Shown here piece after piece: positions 26,038 through 32,437 of a stretch of 32,437 nucleotides of DNA (position 1 is its first letter; each line of letters opens with the position of its first letter). Position numbers and translations under genes: made by a program. Origin of the DNA: Gemmatimonadota bacterium (lineage in GTDB: Bacteria > Latescibacterota > UBA2968); the NCBI GenBank assembly GCA_002714465.1, contig PAXL01000039.1:27172-59608 (forward strand), in the 5' to 3' direction. The notes below the pieces were generated by a model. That model saw only the letters and a program-made list of their open reading frames with translations, was not told where the DNA came from and did no database searches.

Positions 26038-26448
26038 TCAACTACCGAGTATGATGTTCCCTCCTCCCGGTGCCCCACCCGCCTGACCCGGACCGGTGAT
26101 ATTCGGCGGTCCCGTCTTTGGCACGACAATACGGGAGGACTCCTGTCGCTGAATCTCTTTTGCCTCCTCGATCATCTTTTCGATCGCATCCTTGATCGCG
26201 TCCGGGAACTTCTGGAGGGCTTCCTCAAGCGAGGCCGCTTCGATCTGCGTGCTCACAGGCACAGGTCCCATTTGCGACATGATCTGCGCGGAGCCGGTAT
26301 AGATCGCGGGTCTCGAGTCGTCCTCCGAGCCATCAGTCTTAATCGGAATCAGCCGACGGATCGACGCCACCTTCAGATCAGTGAACGACTCTTCTCGGTA
26401 CATGTTCTCTGTATCGACCTGAATCTGGTCGAGTCCCTGCTGGTTCAT
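26038..26448 (-). CDS. Uncharacterised 136-residue protein coupled to TauD-like gene
   Basis: This is a soluble, charged protein with a beta-rich N-terminal half (LKVASIRRLIPI, AIYTGSAQIMS, GPVPVSTQIEA), a helical segment near 72-105 (ALQKFPDAIKDAIEKMIEEA), and a disordered Gly/Pro-rich tail (GQAGGAPGGGNI). No catalytic motif or Cys/His site is visible. The ATG at 26448 has a very strong AAAGGAGGAGG site and overlaps the TauD stop by 4 nt. The length and clean composition argue for a real gene. The family is not recognised. Confidence 0.7.
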   Translation of the reverse strand: MNQQGLDQIQVDTENMYREESFTDLKVASIRRLIPIKTDGSEDDSRPAIYTGSAQIMSQMGPVPVSTQIEAASLEEALQKFPDAIKDAIEKMIEEAKEIQRQESSRIVVPKTGPPNITGPGQAGGAPGGGNIILGS

Positions 26449-27281
26449 GCCTCCTCCTTTGGAAATATCGCCGGATCTCCCTCGGGAAAGCCGACAGCTT
26501 GAGTCCGTCTCATCAGACGGCGCTTGGTCTCTTCTACGGTTGTTCGTCGATGCTGCGTCGTCCGGTTATCCCAAATCACGAGGTCCCCTGGCTGCCATCC
26601 GTGCATCCAGACGAACCGATCTTCTGTCGTGTAGGACCGGAGCCGCGCGATCAGAGATTCACTCTCTTCGTCATTCTCATCGACGACACGAGCTGCGTGA
26701 TTCGAGCTGAAGTAGAGGCTCTTCCGTCCAGACTCCGGGTGCGTGATCACGGCCGGATGGCTGACTGGTGTATCGGATCGGTAGCTCGCCTTCGCGTGTC
26801 CATATACAATCGACACAGATTCCAAGCGTTCACGCGATTGCGCGTCTAGCGCGTCGTACGATGCGATTCCGCTCGCCCAGAATGTTTGCCCACTGTCGCT
26901 CGGCGCTTCAACGGCATAAAGAACGGACACGGTCCCAGCCTCGACACAGAACGCTAGATCCGAGTGAAAGCTCACCTCGGAGTTTCCGAGTGCTCCAATC
27001 GGTTGACCGTCCTCTTCGACATTAGAGATCACACAAATCTCGGGCAACTTACCGACGTTTTTCACGTTTGTTGGGTGCGGTACCGGATCGCAGAACACTC
27101 GACTGAAAGTGACCTGCTGTTCTTCATTCAACTCTTGATCCCGGAACACCAGGACCGAATGCTCCCAAAAGGCCCCCTGCAGATACAGCCGATTCCTTTC
27201 AGAAACGCACTGCGACACATCAACTCCGCTCACATACGCTCCAAGTGCCGCCCCGGTCGGTTCTATAAGCAGATCAGACAT
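26445..27281 (-). CDS. TauD/TfdA-family Fe(II)/2-oxoglutarate dioxygenase
   Basis: This 278-residue protein has the TauD fold signatures: AFWEHSVLVFRDQEL near 37-51, the H-x-D pair H106-S-D108 in VSFHSDLAF, a distal His in NRTTQHRR (H244) and Arg at about 254-255 for 2-oxoglutarate. The family oxidises substrates such as taurine, alkyl sulfates and chlorophenoxyacetates, or uses a sidechain hydroxylation. I chose MSDLLIE at 27281; a longer frame to 27392 lacks family similarity. The stop overlaps the start of the 136-residue gene. It lies next to ettA but is probably not functionally linked. Substrate unknown. Confidence 0.87.
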   Translation of the reverse strand: MSDLLIEPTGAALGAYVSGVDVSQCVSERNRLYLQGAFWEHSVLVFRDQELNEEQQVTFSRVFCDPVPHPTNVKNVGKLPEICVISNVEEDGQPIGALGNSEVSFHSDLAFCVEAGTVSVLYAVEAPSDSGQTFWASGIASYDALDAQSRERLESVSIVYGHAKASYRSDTPVSHPAVITHPESGRKSLYFSSNHAARVVDENDEESESLIARLRSYTTEDRFVWMHGWQPGDLVIWDNRTTQHRRTTVEETKRRLMRRTQAVGFPEGDPAIFPKEEA

Positions 27282-27403
27282 ACTCTTTAAAGGTAACTCG
27301 TCACGATCCTCTCGACATGTCTCCATCAGACAGAATTTCGGGACTGCACTCGAAGTAGAACACCTATAGCCAAAACCGAAGCTGCCATACAATCTTCTGT
27401 CTT

Positions 27404-29086
27404 CTATCCTCTGGTGAGTCTCCTGTACTTGATCCGATGCGGCTGATCCGCCTTCTCACCCAAACGCTGACGTCGATCCTCTTCGTACTGGCTGTAATTC
27501 CCGTCGTAGAACACGACCTGGCTGTCTCCCTCGAACGCCAGGATATGTGTAGTCAACCGGTCGAGGAACCAACGGTCGTGACTGATCACAACCGCGCATC
27601 CGGCAAAGCTCTCAAGCGCCTCTTCAAGAGCCCTCATCGTATTGACATCCAGATCGTTCGTCGGCTCATCAAGAAGAAGCACGTTCGCACCTGACTTTAG
27701 CATCCTGGCAAGGTGCACTCGATTCCGCTCGCCACCGGACAGCTGGCTCACGAGCTTCTGCTGATCCCCTCCCGAAAAGTTGAACCGGGCGACGTAGGCG
27801 CGTGAGTTCACCGCTCGTCCGCCGAGGTCGATCACATCCTGCTCGTCGGAGATGACCTGCCAGATCGTCTTCGCAGGATCGAGGTCATCCCTACCCTGCT
27901 CGACGTATGCCAGCTCGACGGTATCGCCCAACCGTATATCTCCTGTATCCGGATCTTCACCTCCCGTGATCATCCTATATAGCGTCGTCTTTCCTGCGCC
28001 GTTCGGCCCAATCACACCCACGATGCTTCCGGGTGGGAGCGCAAACGACATATCTTCAACGAGAAGCTGGTTGTTATACCCTTTCGTCACCTTGTCGGCC
28101 TCGATCACGACGTCTCCGAGCCTCGGTCCCGGTGGGATAAAGATCTCCAGCTCTTGCTCCTTTTCGAGCTGGTCCTGCCCGAGCATCGCCTCATACGACG
28201 AGATGCGGGCCTTGGACTTCGCGTGCCGACCACGAGCAGACATCTGGATCCATTCGAGCTCGCGCTGCAGTGTCTGCCGGCGACCGCTCGCTTCTTTCTC
28301 TTCGGTCTCCAGCCGCTTCTCCTTCTGTTCCAGCCAGGACGAATAGTTCCCCTTCCACGGAATCCCCCGCCCTCGATCCAGCTCTAGGATCCACCCGGCG
28401 ACATTGTCGAGGAAGTAACGATCGTGGGTCACGGCGATTACCGTACCTTCATATCTTTTCAGGTGTTGCTCCAGCCATCCGACCGTTTCTGCGTCCAGAT
28501 GGTTTGTCGGCTCATCCAGAAGCAGGATGTCCGGCTTCTGCAAAAGGAGTCGGCACAGGGCAACCCTTCGACGCTCTCCTCCTGAAAGCACATCGACCTT
28601 CGTGTCCGGTGGTGGACAGCGCAGCGCATCCATAGCCTGATCGAGCTGCGACTCCAGATCCCATGCGTTTTTCGAATCAATCTGTTCCTGAAGCACGCCC
28701 TGACGCTCGATCAGCTGGTTCATCTCGTCATCGTCCATCGGCTCTGCGAACTTCTCGCTCATCTCGTTGTATTCACGAACCAGATCTACGAGCTCCCGCG
28801 CGCCCTCTTCGACGATATCCTTTACGGTCTTGCTGTCATCCAACTCCGGTTCCTGCGGCAGATACCCAACTGTGTGTCCAGGAGCCAGATGCGTCTCCCC
28901 GTTGAACTTCGTGTCCACACCGGCCAGAATCTTCAACAACGTGCTTTTCCCGGAACCATTCAGCCCCAAGACGCCGATCTTCGCCCCGTAGAAATAGGAC
29001 AGGCTGATGTTCTCAATGACTGGCTTCTTGTCGTAGTACTTACTGACTCGAACCATCGAGTAGATAATTTTCGGCTCGTCGCTCAT
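27404..29086 (-). CDS. ettA: Energy-dependent translational throttle protein EttA (ABC-F)
   Basis: This 560-residue ABC-F ATPase has two nucleotide-binding domains. Walker A motifs are GLNGSGKS (41-48) and GPNGAGKT (360-367), with signature LSGGE at 167-171 and 449-453. The first domain has Walker B LLLDE (188-192), and the arm/linker region is rich in Glu, Lys and Arg (about 250-320). EttA binds the ribosomal E site and links translation to ATP/ADP ratio. The length and the N-terminal IIYSMVRVSKYYDKKPVIENIS match EttA rather than Uup or YheS. The ATG at 29086 has AAGGA about 13 nt upstream. It stands upstream of the TauD gene on the same strand. Confidence 0.95.
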   Translation of the reverse strand: MSDEPKIIYSMVRVSKYYDKKPVIENISLSYFYGAKIGVLGLNGSGKSTLLKILAGVDTKFNGETHLAPGHTVGYLPQEPELDDSKTVKDIVEEGARELVDLVREYNEMSEKFAEPMDDDEMNQLIERQGVLQEQIDSKNAWDLESQLDQAMDALRCPPPDTKVDVLSGGERRRVALCRLLLQKPDILLLDEPTNHLDAETVGWLEQHLKRYEGTVIAVTHDRYFLDNVAGWILELDRGRGIPWKGNYSSWLEQKEKRLETEEKEASGRRQTLQRELEWIQMSARGRHAKSKARISSYEAMLGQDQLEKEQELEIFIPPGPRLGDVVIEADKVTKGYNNQLLVEDMSFALPPGSIVGVIGPNGAGKTTLYRMITGGEDPDTGDIRLGDTVELAYVEQGRDDLDPAKTIWQVISDEQDVIDLGGRAVNSRAYVARFNFSGGDQQKLVSQLSGGERNRVHLARMLKSGANVLLLDEPTNDLDVNTMRALEEALESFAGCAVVISHDRWFLDRLTTHILAFEGDSQVVFYDGNYSQYEEDRRQRLGEKADQPHRIKYRRLTRG

Positions 29087-29145
29087 ATGGCGTCTTTGTC
29101 CTTAACGCTTAGACCATCTGACTGCGCTTCTGCAAGCTTTCCTGA

Positions 29146-29531
29146 TCAGTCCAAGAACTGATTATCACTCTCAATTCTTTCACATATCGCGGTGCCGATC
29201 GCATAGTACTTCTGCGTAAACGGCGGCTTCGTTCTCGAAGCGTAATACATCCGTAACGAGCCGTCGGGTTGCACCTGGATCGACTGGCTCGTCGTGTAAT
29301 GGGATTCCCAGCCGCGGTCTGGATTCGGCCCAAACACGAGGTTGTCAGAATGTTTGGCCCAGTTTATACCGTCCTCGCTTGCCGGTCCCGTACACGAAGT
29401 GATCCCATCCACCCTGAATAGATTTGAATAGTGGATTAGTAGAAATAACGACCGTATATCATCCGGATCCCCACCCAGACCCGTCGAAACGAAAAAGCTA
29501 TAAGCCTTTGAATTACAAAGATTTCGGGTTT
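29146..29531 (-). pseudogene. Remnant of a glycoside-hydrolase-like (five-bladed propeller) gene
   Basis: The minus-strand frame is open from about 29531 to 29146. It contains segments typical of GH43/GH32-type beta-propeller proteins: SEDGINWAKH, NPDRGWESHYTTSQSI, DGSLRMYYASRT and KYYAIGTAI. Only a GTG at 29412 and no good ribosome site could start it, giving 88 residues, far short of the 300 or more needed for a propeller. Upstream residues in frame (LFLLIHYSNL) might be part of the same domain. It looks like a decayed or deleted copy near ettA. The family call is by motif only. Confidence 0.45.
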
Positions 29532-29580
29532 AAGTATAGATCAGGCCATGAAAATAAAGCCGCGTCCGTTGTAGGCCAAC

Positions 29581-29605
29581 AAAAAAGCCCGGGAGGAACC
29601 CGGGC
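29581..29605 (-). terminator. Intrinsic terminator of the CPXCG operon
   Basis: GCCCGGG (29587-29593) and CCCGGGC (29599-29605) form a perfect 7-bp GC stem with a 5-nt loop. On the minus strand it is followed directly by six T (29586-29581). It lies 37 nt past the stop of the zinc-ribbon gene, so it ends that two-gene operon. Confidence 0.88.
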
Positions 29606-29641
29606 GAAGAACATAGCACAAAGGCGCGGCCGAAGACGGCT

Positions 29642-29824
29642 CTAGCCGGGCTCGGCTGTGAACGAAGTAACCTGGTCCGTGTCGGAATCAACTCGGTAAG
29701 TGATAGTCAACGGTCGACAGCAGACCTCACAGTCCTCAACATACGATTGCTCCTCCACACTCGTATCAAGAACCATCGTAATCTCTTCCCAGCAGCACGG
29801 ACACTTAAAACGGTGCTCGACCAT
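29642..29824 (-). CDS. CPXCG-type cysteine-rich zinc-ribbon protein
   Basis: This 60-residue protein has two cysteine pairs: C8-P-C-C11 (FKCPCCWEEI) and a second set in EDCEVCCRPL (C32, C35, C36). This is the CPXCG family (PF14255), where a small zinc ribbon is expected. The family is of unknown biochemical role. The start codon overlaps the stop of the 270-residue gene by 1 nt (TGATG), so the two are translationally coupled, and a strong terminator follows. Confidence 0.88.
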   Translation of the reverse strand: MVEHRFKCPCCWEEITMVLDTSVEEQSYVEDCEVCCRPLTITYRVDSDTDQVTSFTAEPG

Positions 29825-30636
29825 CAGGCCACAACACCGATCGGCTCGTAACCGGAGATTTTCCCTATCGTCACACTCGTATCGTTCTCCGCCGACCGTG
29901 CGTACTGTATCCCGCTTTTCTTCCTCTCCAAAGAAACGATGGCACCCATCTCACGCAGGCAGTAAGCCATCTTCTGAGCCATGAATCGGGGCAAGTTGCA
30001 CGCCTTCGCAAGGTCTGTTGTCGTGAAAGGTTCGGCAACCGAGTCAGGGATCAGCCCGGCCATATCACGTGGGTGCGCGAACCGTCGGCTTTCGACTACG
30101 CTTAGCAGCCTGCGCTCCTCTCGAACGAAGTCGCGCTTCCATCGACGTCCTCGCTTCCTCCCGTCCACAACACGAAGCTCTTCCTCCTGAATCATCGCTA
30201 CTTCCAGCGAGAAATTTCGCTCAGCCATCAGCTTTGGAAACGTCACGAGTTCGCCGAACACATCCTCGATCCTGCCTCTCTTGGGGGATTTGCGTCGACT
30301 CAGTTGTTCCCCATCAGGGCTGGTTCGCACGATCCACTTCTCGTAGGACACGGGATGCACGAGCCTTACAGGATGCGACTCTACCAACTTCTTGAGCTTC
30401 GCTCGCATCTTCGTGAAATTCCGCGTCTGGACCTCGATCAGAATCCCGTCTACGATCGCGTCAATAATAAACCCATCCATTGGAACTTCGTACTCGGCAC
30501 CGGGACCGGCCGCCCACTCCTTGAGCCCCTTATGCAGTGGATTCTCGTTGTATGTATTTATGCCTTCAGTCATCTTTCGCGCAGCGAAGAGCTTGCCCCA
30601 AGCGTAGTCGAGAGTATCCTTCAAGTTTTGGACCAT
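29824..30636 (-). CDS. Uncharacterised 270-residue protein, nuclease-like N-terminal part and winged-helix-like C-terminal part
   Basis: The N-terminal half has a pattern like a PD-(D/E)xK nuclease core: GFIIDAIVDGILIEVQTRNF at about 55-74, with D59 and then E68-x-Q70 in place of the usual ExK. The C-terminal half contains a probable DNA-binding helix-turn-helix (AEPFTTTDLAKACNLPRFMAQKMAYCLREMG, shown in part) near 206-235. A highly basic stretch (RKRGRRWKRDF) lies near 160-170. The start may instead be MTEGIN at 30573. It is coupled to the CPXCG gene. A nucleic-acid-binding role is inferred; catalysis is not demonstrated. Family not named with confidence. Confidence 0.6.
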   Translation of the reverse strand: MVQNLKDTLDYAWGKLFAARKMTEGINTYNENPLHKGLKEWAAGPGAEYEVPMDGFIIDAIVDGILIEVQTRNFTKMRAKLKKLVESHPVRLVHPVSYEKWIVRTSPDGEQLSRRKSPKRGRIEDVFGELVTFPKLMAERNFSLEVAMIQEEELRVVDGRKRGRRWKRDFVREERRLLSVVESRRFAHPRDMAGLIPDSVAEPFTTTDLAKACNLPRFMAQKMAYCLREMGAIVSLERKKSGIQYARSAENDTSVTIGKISGYEPIGVVA

Positions 30637-30729
30637 CCGTATTAATGATCGTCCCAGACTTTAGGCCTAACCCAATCCCCCGTCCAACCGCTACGCTCTA
30701 CTCTTGCCGTCCCACCTCTGCCCCTCCTG

Positions 30730-31704
30730 TCATCCGTCCATCCAGGGATCGTAGAGTATCTTGATCGCCTTCTTCTCCTTCAGCATCTCCACACCTTCCG
30801 CGTACCGCGAGAAGGGCAACCGTGCACTGGTGAGCGGCTTCAGATCGAGCTTGTCCGCCCGGATCAGTTGCACAGCTCGCTCTGCTGCCGATCGGTTGTG
30901 CGCGTCGTAGCCGATCAGCTTCAGCGCTCTCCGCCAGTGGTTCATCGTGAACCTCACTTCTTCACGGAGCACGCCAAAGAGCGCAACGCTATCACGCGTT
31001 CGGTCCATCAGGAACTCGATAGAAACCGGCAGTCCCGTGCAATCTATCGCCACGTCCAGGGCGCCATCGCTGAACCTGTCATCGGGGAAAGCATCCGATG
31101 TCGGCTCGAGGGCATGATCCGCCCCCATAGACAGCGCGAGTTCTCTCCTCGACGCCACCGGATCGAAGGCGACCACTTCGCTGGCGCCGTAGGCCTTCGC
31201 CATCTGGATGGCGATCAGTCCGGCAGGCCCCAGCCCACCGACACCGAATCGCGTCCCGGTAACCCGTGAGATCGACAGCAGCTGATCAATCGACACGTGC
31301 ACGCACATCGCCAGTTCGGTCGGCGCCGTCGCCTCCTCCGTAAGGTCTTCTGGTACCTGGATCAGGTTGGCCGCATCAGCGATCGCATACTGCGCGTAGA
31401 AGCCCGGACGTTTAGGGCCCTGATCCCGCCAAAGAGACACGCTATCACCGACCTGCACACCGGCCGTTTCCGGTCCGACCGCTTCCACCTCTCCCGTCGC
31501 TTCGTGACCTGGCTGACCCGGTGTATACGGGTACTCGAGCTTCCCGCCCGGGAACATAGGTTCGCCGGCCATGATGTGCATATCCCAATGCGGACAGGTC
31601 GTCACACCGAATACCTTGATCAGCGCCTGACCGGTTTGAGGCTCGGGTACGGGCCACTCGGCCACTTCAGCGCGACCGGGCTCGACGATCTGTATGACAT
31701 TCAT
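30730..31704 (-). CDS. Medium-chain alcohol dehydrogenase (no structural-zinc lobe)
   Basis: This 324-residue MDR protein has catalytic-zinc-like residues C37 (VTTCPHWDMH), H67 and E68 (QPGHEATG), but lacks the four-cysteine structural zinc loop. The nucleotide-binding segment is FGVGGLGPAGLIAIQMAKAYGA. Start MNVIQIVEPG at 31704 has GAAAGA upstream; an in-frame TTG/other start at 31851 would add 49 residues of low-complexity, Arg-rich sequence not typical of the family. It is followed on the same strand by the 270-residue gene 93 nt away and preceded by another MDR gene. Substrate unknown. Confidence 0.85.
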   Translation of the reverse strand: MNVIQIVEPGRAEVAEWPVPEPQTGQALIKVFGVTTCPHWDMHIMAGEPMFPGGKLEYPYTPGQPGHEATGEVEAVGPETAGVQVGDSVSLWRDQGPKRPGFYAQYAIADAANLIQVPEDLTEEATAPTELAMCVHVSIDQLLSISRVTGTRFGVGGLGPAGLIAIQMAKAYGASEVVAFDPVASRRELALSMGADHALEPTSDAFPDDRFSDGALDVAIDCTGLPVSIEFLMDRTRDSVALFGVLREEVRFTMNHWRRALKLIGYDAHNRSAAERAVQLIRADKLDLKPLTSARLPFSRYAEGVEMLKEKKAIKILYDPWMDG

Positions 31705-31893
31705 TCTTTCGGTCAAGAGTGTTCCTAACGCGATTGTAACCTGATCTGAATTCGACTGAGCACGACGTGCGTGATCCTGAGGCCTATCCGCACGAATAGA
31801 GCGGCGCGTCCTGGCTATCGGTATGCGAAATCCCGGGGTAGCCTGCGGCAACCTCGGGCTGTATGATGCAACCTCGTTGGGGTTTAGATCTTC

Positions 31894-32437
31894 TTACCAC
31901 TCTAAAATGACCCCCAGGACGGGCTTGCGTTTGGACTCAATCAGCTCCCAAGCCTCGGCTGCCTGATCGACCGGAAAACGATGCGTGATCAGTTCGGCAG
32001 TCTTCAGCACGCCTTCAGCGATCAGCTCCAGCGTCTTATCCATGCGGTCCCGGGCCCAACCGGACACGAGGTCGATCGACAGCTCGCCATACCTCGGCGG
32101 CTGAAGTCGGAGCTGGTCCTCCGTCCCGTAGAAGCCCGCGGACACGATGTGTCCATACTTCCGCATCAGGGCGTATGAGGCTTCGACCGCTGATACTGAC
32201 CCTACTGTGTCGACGCAGACCTGGACGATCTTCCCATACCGGTCCAGCGCGGTCTGGACCCAATCGGTCTCGTGCGCGTTCACGCAGATTCCTTGAGTGA
32301 ACTTTGCCAGCCGATCCGGATGTCTGCCCACGAGCATCACATCCGCCCCTCGCCACGCCAGTGTCTGCGCCGCCCATTGACCGACCATACCGTCGCCAAT
32401 CACGATCGCCGGCTCGCCTTGCTCGACCGGCGGGCGT
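31894..32437 (-). CDS. Medium-chain alcohol dehydrogenase, C-terminal part (5' end outside window)
   Basis: The frame is open to the right edge and ends at 31894, giving about 181 residues. The nucleotide-binding region reads EPAIVIGDGMVGQWAAQTLAWRGA (shown in part) and is followed by DRYGKIVQVCVDTVGSVSAVEASY and a C-terminal HRFPVDQAAEAWELIESKRKPVLG typical of the MDR family. The catalytic-zinc half lies outside the window. It precedes the other MDR gene by about 190 nt on the same strand; the two are similar enough in layout to be a pair. Confidence 0.85.
   Translation of the reverse strand, partial: RPPVEQGEPAIVIGDGMVGQWAAQTLAWRGADVMLVGRHPDRLAKFTQGICVNAHETDWVQTALDRYGKIVQVCVDTVGSVSAVEASYALMRKYGHIVSAGFYGTEDQLRLQPPRYGELSIDLVSGWARDRMDKTLELIAEGVLKTAELITHRFPVDQAAEAWELIESKRKPVLGVILEW

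Noticed and set aside
29424..29645. 73-residue plus-strand frame
   Set aside because: It runs through the minus-strand terminator and has no family features; its composition is that of noncoding sequence.

Overview
The window looks like a chromosomal segment from an uncultured, probably marine or particle-associated bacterium. Base composition is moderate in GC. The mix of sulfatase, polysaccharide-lyase-like proteins, several phytanoyl-CoA-dioxygenase-family (PhyH) oxygenases, a Bacteroidota/Planctomycete-style PdxJ, SthA and EttA resembles Latescibacterota- or Poribacteria-type genomes. That placement is an inference from gene content only. I found no rRNA, tRNA, CRISPR array, prophage or intact insertion sequence.

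Region 1 (1-11701) is a carbohydrate-catabolism cluster. It opens with the 3' end of a mannonate dehydratase gene (+). All following genes are on the minus strand: a 259-residue SDR, a sugar-phosphate isomerase/epimerase-like protein, a fumarylacetoacetate-hydrolase-family protein, a sulfatase with a HEAT-like tail, an aldo/keto reductase, an alginate-lyase-like/PhyH fusion, a second PhyH oxygenase, a 79-residue protein, and a large toroid protein. Several junctions overlap by 4 nt or are closely spaced. The likely theme is desulfation, depolymerisation and oxidation of a sulfated, uronate-containing glycan, with sugar acids feeding through mannonate and KDG.

Region 2 (11702-15957) is mixed. 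It holds a possible small membrane protein, an ankyrin-repeat gene that seems to lose its start through a frameshift in a poly-T run, a FabV-like reductase, and the vitamin B6 genes pdxJ and pdxH.

Region 3 (15958-24326) is a second sugar/uronate cluster on the plus strand: 2,3-diketo-L-gulonate reductase (dlgD/yiaK), a second toroid protein, a PhyH-family protein with H-x-G in place of H-x-D, an erythritol/threitol-dehydrogenase-like zinc enzyme, a DUF72 protein, an iron-type alcohol dehydrogenase resembling phosphonoacetaldehyde reductase, and another PhyH oxygenase. Regions 1 and 3 together carry enzymes for both dehydrating and reductive sugar-acid routes plus four PhyH domains.

Region 4 (24327-32437) is mostly minus-strand genes of more general function: sthA, a 136-residue protein coupled to a TauD/TfdA dioxygenase, ettA, a remnant of a glycoside-hydrolase-like propeller gene, a CPXCG zinc-ribbon protein coupled to a 270-residue nuclease-like protein and followed by a clear intrinsic terminator, and two medium-chain dehydrogenases, the last cut by the window edge.

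The most unusual items are the lyase-dioxygenase fusion and the H-x-G PhyH protein, both inside glycan-degradation gene neighbourhoods.
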